DNA of 59,694 bases from a virus, in the IMG/VR virus record IMGVR_UViG_3300017991_000122, positions 1 through 59,694 of that record. One strand, given 5' to 3'. The notes below the pieces were generated by a model that was given only the letters and a program-made list of their open reading frames with translations, was not told where the DNA came from and ran no database searches. The first letter of the stretch is position 1; each line of letters opens with the position of its first letter. Both the position numbers and the translations under genes were made by a program. Below are positions 41,714 to 50,763 of this stretch, piece by piece.

Positions 41714-42676
41714 TCACTTGATCTTTACCACCTGGGATTTGCCCGCCGGGGGAGGGGGGACCGTGGGAGGCGTGGTCGGCGCCGTGGCTCCGGTAGCAGT
41801 GTGGATATGCGACGCCAGCCAGGGCAAAACGATCTCAGCGATCAACGGGGAGAAGGCTGCTAGGTCCGTGAGGAACACTCCCGCGCCCTTCAGGTTGATG
41901 TTCGGCGCGTTGATGTTGACGTTCTTCGACGCGACGAGGTCGATGGAGCCTGCCCCGTCGAGCTTGATGTAGTCGGCAGGGTCGCCCGCAGACATCATGA
42001 CGCCGTCGCTCGTCATGGTGAAGAGGTAACCCTGCTTCGACTGGATCATGATCTCGCTCGTCTCGACGTTGAACGAGAGCATCGAACCGTCCGACGCTCG
42101 GAGCTGGATGCCCTTCTCGTCGAAGTAGAGCGTCGCCACGTCGTCGCCGGCCGCGATGTCCTTCGCCACCTTGTCAGGGTCGTCCTTCGCCGGGTCGCCA
42201 TCCGCAATCTTGTGCCAGGTGAGGCTCACCTTCTCCTCGCCCGGTGCGTCGTTGAACAGGAGTTGGTGACCGGCCCTCGAGCGGAAGCCTCTCTTCTGGG
42301 GCTTGCCGTCCACGTACCCGAAGGCGCTAGGAACGGGGCTCTTCGTGTTCGGCTCCGTGAACCAGCCTCCAAAGTACGCCTTGGGCTTGGAGGGGTCGCC
42401 ATGGTCGAATACCACGCGAACGAACGAACCCACGAGAGGGGGGTTGAACCAGCCCATGCGCTCACCCGTCACATCCGTCGCGGGAGACACCCACACGTCA
42501 AGAGCCTTCTTGGGGTCGTGACCGACCTCGGGGCACGTGATCTGGATACGATGCCGCTCTTCCGGGTCGTCGTTCCTCATGACGATGCCCCGGTAGATCC
42601 CGTAGAACGTGCGGAAAGCCGCCTCGAGCCCCTTATCGCGAACGGTGTCCAGAAGGACTTCGAAAGGACTTGCCAT
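41714..42676 (-). CDS. baseplate spike protein (gp5/gpV-type OB fold)
   Basis: A 320-residue protein. FYGIYRGIVMRNDDPEERHR, then VSPATDVTGERMGWFNPPLV and SFVRVVFDHGDPSKPKAYFG, are the OB-fold of gpV/Vgr/gp5-type spikes. The later part (GIQLRASDGSMLSFNVETSE, SIDLVASKNVNINAPNINLK) is the repeating strand pattern of the trimeric beta-helix needle. SHIHTATG near the end supplies His residues as in metal-bound spike tips. No lysozyme domain is seen. The end is proline-rich. Confidence 0.85.
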   Translation of the reverse strand: MASPFEVLLDTVRDKGLEAAFRTFYGIYRGIVMRNDDPEERHRIQITCPEVGHDPKKALDVWVSPATDVTGERMGWFNPPLVGSFVRVVFDHGDPSKPKAYFGGWFTEPNTKSPVPSAFGYVDGKPQKRGFRSRAGHQLLFNDAPGEEKVSLTWHKIADGDPAKDDPDKVAKDIAAGDDVATLYFDEKGIQLRASDGSMLSFNVETSEIMIQSKQGYLFTMTSDGVMMSAGDPADYIKLDGAGSIDLVASKNVNINAPNINLKGAGVFLTDLAAFSPLIAEIVLPWLASHIHTATGATAPTTPPTVPPPPAGKSQVVKIK

Positions 42677-44070
42677 CAGCCTGCCTTGGCCTCCGCCGTG
42701 CTCGAGTTCTGGTCCTCGGGTTCAGGGTCCTCGTTGCCCACGTTGCCCTTCGCCTTCTCGACCGCGTCGGCAGGCGACCACTTGTTGCCCGAGTCATACG
42801 CCACGACGCGGGTCGTGTAGCCGCCCGAGCCCAGCACGTGCGTGACCGAGTCCACGAAGTAGTTGTGGTCGAACCGCTTCCCGAGGCCGAGCAGACGGAC
42901 CATCAAACCCGGCTTCATGTCAGGGATACCGATGGTCTCCACCTCGATGCGACTGCCCAGGTTGCCGTTCAAACCCGCTCGCCACGAGGAGTTTACGCCC
43001 TGCGACACTTCCTTGGTCACCTGGTCGTGGAAGGCTGGCTCCATCCCGTCTCCCGTCTCCTCGTCCACGGGGTTCAGGTCAGTCGAAGCCAACGCGGCCG
43101 CGCCCGTCACGTTGGGAGGGGACTGCCCCTCCTTGCCGTCGCCGAAGACCTTCTTCTCGACCTCACCGTCCTTGTCCTTGATGCCTTGGACGAAGATGCC
43201 CCGCACCGCTGCCGGCATCCACATGGCCTTCGTCGGACAGTTGAAGCTGAGCAGAGGGTAGACACCCGAAGCTGGACCAATGCCCGCCTTGGGGTTCGTC
43301 AGGAGCCACTTCAGTGTCTCGGCGTTGTGCGGGTTGGGGTAGAGCCAGAGCACGTGCAGAGGCTTCTCCTCGATGGCGCCGTCGTAGTCGAGGAGCGTGA
43401 TCTCCATGCCCTGCGGAGTCTCGACCGTGACGATGTAGCTCTGACACTCCTTCGCCAGAGCTTGAGCAGCCTTCCACATGGTCTTGTAGGAAGGAGAATA
43501 GACAATCTCTTCCTGCCATAGCTTGTCGGCGGGACCTCCGGACTTGACGTTGTAGTTGAGGAAGTAGCCGCTGTACTCGAGGTTGTTGATCACCTTCTTC
43601 ATCGGCTCGAGGATCTGCTTGAACACCTCCAGCCGAGTACCCTTGTAGAAGCCCGACCGCTGCGCCCGACTGCTCACCCAGTCCATCGCACCCTTCGCAT
43701 TGAGGGTGATGGTGACGTCGGGGCCGATGGCGACGTCGGGAGCGAAGAGCATCCCGCCGTAGACTGGGGACCGCAAGACGGTGCCCTTGTCTCCCACCAC
43801 GTACCCGAAGGACACTTCGAGGAAGGCCCGCAGAAACGAGATGCGGTCCTCGTCCAAGAACTGCAAGGCGTCGAGATAGGGCATGCTGAGCGTGGCCGTG
43901 ATGGTATTGACCTGCCCCAACTTCTGCTCGATCGTCACCTCTTGCACGACGGCGAGCGGAGGAAGGTCGGGCTGGTCGTGCGTGAGCCAGAGAGGAATCC
44001 TCTCCCCGTCCTTGTTCTGGATGACCAAGGAGAAGAACGGATTCAGCAGGTTCGAGGCCACACCGGGCAC
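42676..44070 (-). CDS. baseplate hub protein (gpD / gp27-like)
   Basis: A 464-residue protein from GTG 44070 (TAGTG overlap). VQEVTIEQKLGQVNTITATL and EVSFGYVVGDKGTVLRSPVY open the hub fold. WKAAQALAKECQSYIVTVET and NKWSPADAVEKAKG follow later. Position between the LysM-type protein and the spike, plus this pattern, fit the gpD/gp27 hub that holds the spike and joins it to the tube. Confidence 0.75.
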   Translation of the reverse strand: MPGVASNLLNPFFSLVIQNKDGERIPLWLTHDQPDLPPLAVVQEVTIEQKLGQVNTITATLSMPYLDALQFLDEDRISFLRAFLEVSFGYVVGDKGTVLRSPVYGGMLFAPDVAIGPDVTITLNAKGAMDWVSSRAQRSGFYKGTRLEVFKQILEPMKKVINNLEYSGYFLNYNVKSGGPADKLWQEEIVYSPSYKTMWKAAQALAKECQSYIVTVETPQGMEITLLDYDGAIEEKPLHVLWLYPNPHNAETLKWLLTNPKAGIGPASGVYPLLSFNCPTKAMWMPAAVRGIFVQGIKDKDGEVEKKVFGDGKEGQSPPNVTGAAALASTDLNPVDEETGDGMEPAFHDQVTKEVSQGVNSSWRAGLNGNLGSRIEVETIGIPDMKPGLMVRLLGLGKRFDHNYFVDSVTHVLGSGGYTTRVVAYDSGNKWSPADAVEKAKGNVGNEDPEPEDQNSSTAEAKAG

Positions 44071-44384
44071 TAGAAGACCGCCTTCTTGAAGAGGATCTGG
44101 TTGACGTAGTTGGGCGAGGGGATGCGGAGGATGTCGCCAACGCTCAAGTCAGTCGGAACGAGCTCGATGTCGTTCGCTACCGCGATGACCCACCAAAGGA
44201 CCGGGTCGCCGTAGAAGCGGTGGGCCAGAAGGTCGATGCGGTCGCCGTCCATGACCTGGTGATACTGGTCGTCGAGCTGGATCGGGACCTCGGGGAGCTC
44301 GGGCAGATCCCAGAACTCGAACCCGTCGATCGTGATCAGATCGTAGAAGCGCATCCGGCTGTTGCTCTTGACCTTGACTGCCAT
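44070..44384 (-). CDS. LysM-type baseplate/tail protein (gpX / gp53-like)
   Basis: A 104-residue protein. YHQVMDGDRIDLLAHRFYGD followed by PVLWWVIAVANDIELVPTDL and VGDILRIPSP is the LysM pattern used by tail proteins such as gpX and gp53 (GD-x-x-D-x-I-A-x-x-Y-G-x-x-x-x-W-x-I-x-x-x-N). It probably links hub and wedge. It shares its stop with the hub start. Confidence 0.8.
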   Translation of the reverse strand: MAVKVKSNSRMRFYDLITIDGFEFWDLPELPEVPIQLDDQYHQVMDGDRIDLLAHRFYGDPVLWWVIAVANDIELVPTDLSVGDILRIPSPNYVNQILFKKAVF

Positions 44385-44387
44385 ACT

Positions 44388-47300
44388 TTACCCTGCCGGT
44401 TCGCCCGAGGAGGTAGTTTGACCTCCGAGAGGTTGACCATTCAGCATTCGCTCCTGCCCACGCAAAATCTCTTTGACGGTCGCAGCCGCGCCTCCCATCG
44501 AAGGACCCTTGTTCCGTGCCGACGCGATCTCAGACTTGAGTGTGAGGGTCGCCGAAATGAGGGCGTCCATTTTCGCGATGAACAGGGCTTGGTAGCCGCT
44601 GCTCGGCTCTCGGTACCAGTCTGGGTTGTTGACTGCGTACTCCAACCTCTCGAGCCCCGCTGGAAGTGCAGGCAGTTCGGTTCGAGGCCCCTCTTCCCGA
44701 TCCAGATCCTCCTTCGCTGCCGCCGCAGCCACGCGAGAAGCCTCGACTGCTCGGAAACCGGCACTGATCTTATCCAGATCTCGCTTCACATCAGCCACGG
44801 ACTTCGCCAAGGCTCCCGTTACCGCATCCGTCATGCCAGCAATGCCGAGGAATGTTGCGCTGAAGAGTCGAGAGATGTTGAGCAGGAACTGACGGAACAT
44901 CTTCTCTTGGTCGATGACGAATTTCTTCGTCGCGTCGATCGCCTTCTTGAACGCGTCGGTGAACGCCTTGTTGATGCCCTTGACGACGGCCGCGTGGAAG
45001 TCCTTCTCGAGGAACTCCGTGATCTTGTTCGCGCCGGCTTGCAGTGCCTCGACGGAGGCGTTGAGATCCTTCTCGATGTCCGTGTGGATGGAGTGCCGGA
45101 ACAGCTTGTCGACCCACTCGTCGATACCGTCGAAGAACTTGTCGACGTCCTTGTGGGCACCACCGAAGAAGTTCTTGATCTGGTTGATGGAGAACTCGAC
45201 CGCCTTCCAGATGGCCGTGAAGGTGTCTTGGAAGAACTGCTTGACCTTGTCCCACACCGGCTTGATGTGCAGGGTCCAGAGCTGGACCATCGCGTCCTTG
45301 ATCTTCGTGATGTACGGCCCGATGAGGGTCCATGTCGCCTCGAAAACACCTCGGAAGAATTCGGCCACCTTGTTCCATACGGGCTTGATGTAGAGCTCCC
45401 ACACCCCGATGACGAATTCCTTGACCTTGGTGAAGATGGCCGTGACGACGGTCTGCACAGCGGTGAAGATGAACGTGAAGACCGCGACGGCCGTCTCCCA
45501 CTTCATCTTGATCTGGTCCCACACCATGAGCGCGATGCCCTTGAGGATCTTGAACGCGACCCCGAGCACCCGCTGCACGACGTGAGCCACGAGCTTGAAC
45601 GTCTCCCAGACGACCGTCACCACCTTCGTGATGAGGCTGAACTGGGTCTTCGCCACCTTCGCGAGGAAGGAGAAGGCCGGCGCGAGCGTGTCCCAGATGG
45701 TCTTCCCGACCTTGATGGTGACGAGCACGAGGTCCGAGAACTCGTCGATGAGGAAGTCGATGGTCTTCATGAACCCGCTCGACTTCGCGTCGTCCGTGCT
45801 CTTGCCGAAGACCGCGTCCCACCCCTTCTTCAGCCACTCGAACACCTTACCGAGCGCCTTGATGCCCGTGTCTAGGATGGTCTGCCACAGGCCCATCGAC
45901 TTCTTGAGCAACGTCGAAACGGAGTCGAACGCCGGCCCGATGTACTTGGCGAGCTTGGGGAACTTCTGCATCAGGAAGTCCCGAATGCCCTCCCAGATGC
46001 CGGTGATGACGTCCACGAGCAGATCTTGGATGCCGAACAGCAGCTTCTTGAGCCCGTTGAGCACCGTGGGGATGGCGCCGAGGATGATGCCGGGCAGCCT
46101 CGTGTAGATGAATTTGCCGAGGTTGAGCATCCCCTCGAGGATGACCGGGACGAGCCCCTTCAGGAAAACCTTGAGCTTGGGCCCGAGGTCTTTCAACGCG
46201 TCGCCGACCTTGCCAGGAAGCGTCTTCAGGACGCCGAGAATGATGCCTACGCCCTTCTCGAGGAACTCGGGCAGCTTCTTGTAGTACTGCTCGAGCAACG
46301 GCAGGAGCCCCTGAAGAATCGTCGGCACGAGCTTCAGCACCTTCTCGACCAAACCGCCCACGAAGTTGCCGAGGTCCATCTTCGCGAGGAACCCCAGCGC
46401 CGCCTCCACGAGAGCGAAGAACGCTTTGCCTAGGAGCTGCACGCGCGCCATCAGGAACCCGACGATGATGTTGAGCAGCTTCCCGATGCGGTCGCCCCCG
46501 AGCCCCTTCAGGACCGTCTCTATCGCGCCGAAGATGGCGTTGAAGATCTTGTCGAAGGGAATCTTGCCCGCGAGTCCCATCAGGCCCGTCATGGCCCCCT
46601 GTAGCCCGTCCAAGAGCATGTCCAGGGTGGCTCCCCAGTCCATCTTCCCCATGGCAGCCTTGAGGCCACCAACGATCGAAGTGAAGACCGTCTTCAGGTT
46701 CTCGACGATCTTGCCGACGCGACTCGGATCCTTCGCCTCCTGCTCCATCCCGCCGAACATCCCACCGAGGAGCTCGCCCGCCACGGACCGCAGGACGCTC
46801 GAGACGGTCTTGATCGCGGAGCCGATCCTCTTGAAAACTCCTTCGAAGAACGCCTTCCAGTCCACCTTGGCCGCGAAGTCAGCCATCCGGTCGGTGATGC
46901 TCACGAGCGCGTTGAGCGCCGCATCGATCGCCTTGCCCACCACGTTCTCGAGCCACGCCGCGCCGTTCACGAGCTTCTCCGTGAACTTGTCCCACGCGTC
47001 TGCCCAGTTGTCCGTCTCCATCCGAGCTGCGATGAGCTGCGCGGAGAGCAGACCGATGCCGGCCACGAGACCACCGATGAGGATGCCGACCGGGCCGAAC
47101 AGGAAGATGAGCCCACCGAGCGCCGCGATGATGGGAGTGAGGTTCTCGAGGATGACCCCGAGCATCGTGCCCATCGGCCTGAGAGTTTTCGGTAGGAGGG
47201 CCATGGCGCCGATGGAGTGCATGTCGGCCATGAGCTCGACCATGTCTCCCATCGGGCCGCCCTTCTTCACGACCCCCCGGAGCGTCTTGGAGAACTCACC

Positions 47301-49127
47301 GAACTGCTTGACGGAGTCCTTCACGAACGACTCTCGAGCCTTGCCCAGCGAACGGAAGGACGCGATCATGCCGTCCTTCGCCAGGTCGAACGACTCCTGC
47401 AACGTGCGGCCAGTGCTGTGACCCTCCCTCGCCATCTTACCCAGGTCCACGGTCGCACCGCTGACCGTCTCCATGGTCTTGACCGTCTCGTCGTTGGCCG
47501 TGCGCAGGAAGTTGACCAGGGTCGCAGCCTGCTGCGCCCCCATGGTCTCGGTCAGGCGAGCTCGCACGAACTCGAGGAACCCGGCCATGTCGCCGCCCGA
47601 TGACTTCACCTGAACGGCCATCTGAGCGAGCCCCTTGACCATTCCGGCCGGGCCCTGCTTGATCAGGTCCATCGACTTGTTGACGTCGCCAGACATGATC
47701 GCAAACTCTTTCATGAACTGGGGGATGTCGTCGCCCACCCCTGAGAACAGTCCCACGAAGCTCTCCTGCGCGGCCGTGGTGGCTTCGGCCAGCGAGATGC
47801 TCATCTCGCGCGCCTTGTCCGCGTCGCCCGTCATCGTGAACAAGCCAGCCGACAAGGAAGCGGTCTGCGCGGCGAAGTCTGCGAGCTCTTCGGGGGACAG
47901 GTTCTTCTCCATCAAAGCCGCGCGCCGAGAGATGAGCTCCATCATCTGCGGAAGCTGGTTCATCGCCGCCGAGACGTCCCCAGTCTCCTGCCCCATCTTC
48001 ACGAAAGTACTGGTGACCCGACTGAGATCCTCGTCGGTCATGCTGAATTCGGTCCGCATCCGCTTCATCTGGTGAGCGAACACCTTGCCGTTGATGCCCG
48101 TGACATCCGAGAGTTTGGCAAGGTCGGAAGCGGTCCGGATACCCACGGCGCCGAGCTCCGACGTCGCGGTCTTGAACCCGACGATGGCAGCCGTAGCGGT
48201 CTCGGCTCCGATGTTGAGCCCGATCGACATGCCTGCCGCCTGACTCGAAACGTTGCGTAGCTCCTTGCCTGTCAGGCCGAGGTTGAACGCCGTCGCTCGA
48301 GCAGACTTGGCCGCTGCCGCGCCCTGGGCTTCCAGCCCGGTCGTCAGGTTGAGGCTCGATCCGGTGAGGTTCTGGATACCGCTCGAGATGTTGCCGAGCT
48401 TCGCCAGTGAGATGCTCTCGATGAACCCGCGCAGCTTGTTGACGTTGAGGATCTGGTCGAGCTTGCCCACCACCTCCTTGATGGAACCGAAGCCTTCCGA
48501 GATCTTCTCCTGACTGGACCCGATGTCCGCTGCCTTCTTGCCGAAGAAGAATGCCGCCTTCTTGAGCGTATCGAAGACGGACCTAGTGAGATCCTTCCTG
48601 AACCCTGCGGACGCCTCCTTGAGCCCTTGTAGCCGCTCGGTGAAGGGTCTGGCAGCCTCGGCCACCCTCTTGAAGATGGGCGTCACCTTGCTGGTGATGG
48701 GTTCGGCTGCTGCGACGATGCTCTTGAAGCGGTCCCCCAGGCCCGTGACCTTGTCGGTCACGCCCTTGATGCTCTCGCCGAAGGTCCCTTCGAACGTGGC
48801 CTTGACGACCTCGCCGCCCTTCTTGACCGCGTCGGTGATGGGAGTGAGGACGCTGCCGATCTGTTTGAACGAGTCTACGACGTCGTCCACCTTGTCAGCG
48901 ACGCCTTGACTCCAGATGGCGACTCGGCCTTCTTGCCGAGCGAGAACCTGGTCCACCGCGTCGAGGGATTTCTCGACCTGGGAGAACGCTGGCTGGGACT
49001 TCTCGTGAACGGAAGCGATGCCCTCGCTTACCTTGAAGAAGTTGGAAGCGATCTTCTCCTGCGTCTTTTCAAGGCCGATGTCCTTCGCCCCGAAGGAGAA
49101 GCCCAAGCCTAGAAAATTCAACGCCAC
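44388..49127 (-). CDS. tail tape measure protein
   Basis: A 1,579-residue protein, by far the longest gene, placed right after the frameshifting chaperone. It is mostly long amphipathic helices (FKVSEGIASVHEKSQPAFSQ), with a strongly hydrophobic stretch near residues 630-690 (GGLIFLFGPVGILIGGLVAG) that could insert in the host membrane during DNA entry. Tandem helical phrases follow, such as KVKEFVIGVWELYIKPVWNK, KIKDAMVQLWTLHIKPVWDK, which repeat W-x-L-x-I-K-P-V-W. Length sets tail length, here about 230-240 nm at 0.15 nm per residue. No lysozyme or peptidase motif noticed. A palindrome lies 15 bases before ATG 49127. Confidence 0.9.
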   Translation of the reverse strand: MALNFLGLGFSFGAKDIGLEKTQEKIASNFFKVSEGIASVHEKSQPAFSQVEKSLDAVDQVLARQEGRVAIWSQGVADKVDDVVDSFKQIGSVLTPITDAVKKGGEVVKATFEGTFGESIKGVTDKVTGLGDRFKSIVAAAEPITSKVTPIFKRVAEAARPFTERLQGLKEASAGFRKDLTRSVFDTLKKAAFFFGKKAADIGSSQEKISEGFGSIKEVVGKLDQILNVNKLRGFIESISLAKLGNISSGIQNLTGSSLNLTTGLEAQGAAAAKSARATAFNLGLTGKELRNVSSQAAGMSIGLNIGAETATAAIVGFKTATSELGAVGIRTASDLAKLSDVTGINGKVFAHQMKRMRTEFSMTDEDLSRVTSTFVKMGQETGDVSAAMNQLPQMMELISRRAALMEKNLSPEELADFAAQTASLSAGLFTMTGDADKAREMSISLAEATTAAQESFVGLFSGVGDDIPQFMKEFAIMSGDVNKSMDLIKQGPAGMVKGLAQMAVQVKSSGGDMAGFLEFVRARLTETMGAQQAATLVNFLRTANDETVKTMETVSGATVDLGKMAREGHSTGRTLQESFDLAKDGMIASFRSLGKARESFVKDSVKQFGEFSKTLRGVVKKGGPMGDMVELMADMHSIGAMALLPKTLRPMGTMLGVILENLTPIIAALGGLIFLFGPVGILIGGLVAGIGLLSAQLIAARMETDNWADAWDKFTEKLVNGAAWLENVVGKAIDAALNALVSITDRMADFAAKVDWKAFFEGVFKRIGSAIKTVSSVLRSVAGELLGGMFGGMEQEAKDPSRVGKIVENLKTVFTSIVGGLKAAMGKMDWGATLDMLLDGLQGAMTGLMGLAGKIPFDKIFNAIFGAIETVLKGLGGDRIGKLLNIIVGFLMARVQLLGKAFFALVEAALGFLAKMDLGNFVGGLVEKVLKLVPTILQGLLPLLEQYYKKLPEFLEKGVGIILGVLKTLPGKVGDALKDLGPKLKVFLKGLVPVILEGMLNLGKFIYTRLPGIILGAIPTVLNGLKKLLFGIQDLLVDVITGIWEGIRDFLMQKFPKLAKYIGPAFDSVSTLLKKSMGLWQTILDTGIKALGKVFEWLKKGWDAVFGKSTDDAKSSGFMKTIDFLIDEFSDLVLVTIKVGKTIWDTLAPAFSFLAKVAKTQFSLITKVVTVVWETFKLVAHVVQRVLGVAFKILKGIALMVWDQIKMKWETAVAVFTFIFTAVQTVVTAIFTKVKEFVIGVWELYIKPVWNKVAEFFRGVFEATWTLIGPYITKIKDAMVQLWTLHIKPVWDKVKQFFQDTFTAIWKAVEFSINQIKNFFGGAHKDVDKFFDGIDEWVDKLFRHSIHTDIEKDLNASVEALQAGANKITEFLEKDFHAAVVKGINKAFTDAFKKAIDATKKFVIDQEKMFRQFLLNISRLFSATFLGIAGMTDAVTGALAKSVADVKRDLDKISAGFRAVEASRVAAAAAKEDLDREEGPRTELPALPAGLERLEYAVNNPDWYREPSSGYQALFIAKMDALISATLTLKSEIASARNKGPSMGGAAATVKEILRGQERMLNGQPLGGQTTSSGEPAG

Positions 49128-49142
49128 GAAGTGCCTCCATTT

Positions 49143-49158
49143 GCGACCACGTGGTCGC
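49143..49158. repeat. palindromic motif, copy B
   Basis: GCGACCACGTGGTCGC, identical to the core at 9692, 15 bases before the tape measure start and just after the stop of the frameshifted chaperone (49162). Confidence 0.7.
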
Positions 49159-49161
49159 GTC

Positions 49162-50147
49162 TCAGATTCGACGAGACCGCACCGGAGCCTTGGGCCTCAT
49201 AGCCGCATTCTGCGACTTACTGCGCTTGTTCTCAAGCTCCGACTTGCGCTGGAGAAGCCTCCGTCTTCTCGTGATGGGCATCGACATGATCGATTCATAG
49301 GGCAGCTTCCACGCCTCTAGGGCATAGAAGATCTCGCTTTCGAGGTCTTCCGCATCGTGGACGGGAAGAAAAAACCGGCCTGCCCAACGTCGAGATCACG
49401 CTCGAACTCGGCTCCGCACGAAGGACACTGCATATCGAGGGTCGTGTCCACTCCACCCTCGTGGTCGTCGAACGCTTCCCGAAGCGCGTTGCGGTCGCGC
49501 ATGCCCAGGGCTTGGACGGCGCCGAGCGTCGCGGGCTTCTCGCCGAGCATGTCGAGCCGAAGCAGGATGCTCATCGACATGGCCTCCTTCGCGTTCGACG
49601 CCTTCGACAGCTTCTCCTCGTCGTTGCCGGTGAGCGGATGGAACCGAGCCGTGAGGCCCGAGGGGAGTTTGACTTCGAACAGCCGCTTCCGGGGGTCCTT
49701 CATCGGCTTGATGTCGAGGTCCCCCAGGCTGAGCGAGAAGATGCCCGAGTAGCCGCACTCCGGGCACTTGTCGCGGAAGGGGTACTCGTCGCCGAGCGTC
49801 GTGCGCCGGATGGCGAACATCAGGAACACCCGGTCACCGACGAGCAACTCGCCGGCCACGGTCGCAACCCTCTCCGGGTCGGCGATGTTGCCCACTCGAG
49901 TCAGGCACGCGTCGATGAGGTTGCTGATCTTCTTCCACCCCGGCACGGCTTTGGAAGCCAGCATGTCTTCCTCATGGCCTGTGATCTCACGGACGTGCAC
50001 TTGCGTGTGGAGAACTCCTTCCGCGTCGAGGTAGCCGCAGGGGAGCTCGAAGGTCCCGTGCGTGCCTTGCGGCGTGTCGAGCTGCGCCTCTTGGATGGCG
50101 TTGAGGCGAGGGTCCTTCTCGACCGGGGGTAGTTTCTCGTCTGACAT
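49162..50147 (-). CDS. tail assembly chaperone, long form by -1 frameshift
   Basis: The zero frame (276 residues, ending 49317) contains the slippery heptamer T TTT TTC at 49368-49374 in the correct codon phase (GGT TTT TTC). After a -1 slip translation continues for 68 codons (LPVHDAEDLESEIFYALEAW, KLPYESIMSMPITRRRRLLQ) to TGA 49162, giving a 328-residue fusion. The extension looks fully coding, whereas the zero frame ends in a short random-looking tail. Two-product chaperones directly upstream of the tape measure are a widespread tail-assembly device. Confidence 0.85.
49317..50147 (-). CDS. tail assembly chaperone, short form (zero frame)
   Basis: A 276-residue protein starting MSDEKLPPVEKDPRLNAIQE. 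It carries two zinc-ribbon halves, CPECGYSG (about 140-147) and CPSCGAEF (about 240), and helical segments (EKLSKASNAKEAMSMSILLR). The zinc ribbons are unusual for lambda-type G proteins and recall chaperone-like baseplate assembly proteins of T4-type phages. It probably binds and protects the tape measure. The upstream frame beyond ATG 50147 is not used, because the previous gene's stop lies one base away. Confidence 0.8.
   Translation of the reverse strand: MSDEKLPPVEKDPRLNAIQEAQLDTPQGTHGTFELPCGYLDAEGVLHTQVHVREITGHEEDMLASKAVPGWKKISNLIDACLTRVGNIADPERVATVAGELLVGDRVFLMFAIRRTTLGDEYPFRDKCPECGYSGIFSLSLGDLDIKPMKDPRKRLFEVKLPSGLTARFHPLTGNDEEKLSKASNAKEAMSMSILLRLDMLGEKPATLGAVQALGMRDRNALREAFDDHEGGVDTTLDMQCPSCGAEFERDLDVGQAGFFFPSTMRKTSKARSSMP
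49368..49374 (-). promoter_or_regulatory. programmed -1 ribosomal frameshift site
   Basis: The minus-strand heptamer T TTT TTC matches X XXY YYZ (all-U slippery class) in phase with the chaperone's zero frame. The -1 frame is open for 68 codons beyond it. Confidence 0.85.
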
Positions 50148-50148
50148 T

Positions 50149-50757
50149 TCAATCCTCCGTCTTGGTTCGAACGAGGGGCTCTGCCTCTTCCTCGTACATG
50201 CGAATGAGCGCCTTGAGAGCATCCGTCACCGTGATGCCGCGCGCGTTGACCACTTCCTTGAACGTCATGTAGATCTGCTTGTCCACCCAGACGTTGATCT
50301 TCACGTCGCTGCCCTTCTCCTGCCAAAGATCAAGATCGTCGAAGTGAGGGGTCTCGGCCTGCGCGACGTACTTGCTCATCAGGTACCGGACGAGACTACC
50401 CGTGCTCGAGAAGCCGTTGAGCTCCTTGATCCGCTTGTAGAGCCGCTGGCTCACCCAGAAGTTGACAGGGCGTTCGGCCGAACCGGTGGACCCCAGGCCC
50501 GCCACGTCAGACGCCATCTCGCACGCCCGGCACAGGACCGACGCGTTCTCCGTGGACAGCTTGCCGCCCACTTCGAAGGGTACGATAGGCTTCACCCTCA
50601 CCTTGTGGTCGCTCCCGCAATTCGAGCATCTGTCCTGGCAGCGCTCGAGCATGAACGTCTCCCACATCTTCTGCTTCTGCTCGTCCGTGAGAGACTCTGG
50701 ATCGATCCCTCGGAGAAACTCGGTGGGATCCAACAGGTCGGGCTTGGCGTCACTCAT
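50149..50757 (-). CDS. HNH-like zinc finger plus two ribbon-helix-helix-like domains, leaderless
   Basis: A 202-residue protein. Residues about 40-80 (CQDRCSNCGSDHKVRV, then VPFEVGGKLSTENASVLCRA) resemble an HNH zinc fold without a clear catalytic DH pair. Two similar units follow: VNFWVSQRLYKRIKELNGFS and INVWVDKQIYMTFKEVVNAR, each strand-helix-helix as in Arc/MetJ repressors. A duplicated RHH makes an intramolecular dimer likely. ATG 50757 follows a -10 box by six bases. It sits next to the tail genes and could regulate the palindromic or CTAC...GTGAGG promoter sites; that is inference. Confidence 0.65.
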   Translation of the reverse strand: MSDAKPDLLDPTEFLRGIDPESLTDEQKQKMWETFMLERCQDRCSNCGSDHKVRVKPIVPFEVGGKLSTENASVLCRACEMASDVAGLGSTGSAERPVNFWVSQRLYKRIKELNGFSSTGSLVRYLMSKYVAQAETPHFDDLDLWQEKGSDVKINVWVDKQIYMTFKEVVNARGITVTDALKALIRMYEEEAEPLVRTKTED

Positions 50758-50763
50758 GACCTA

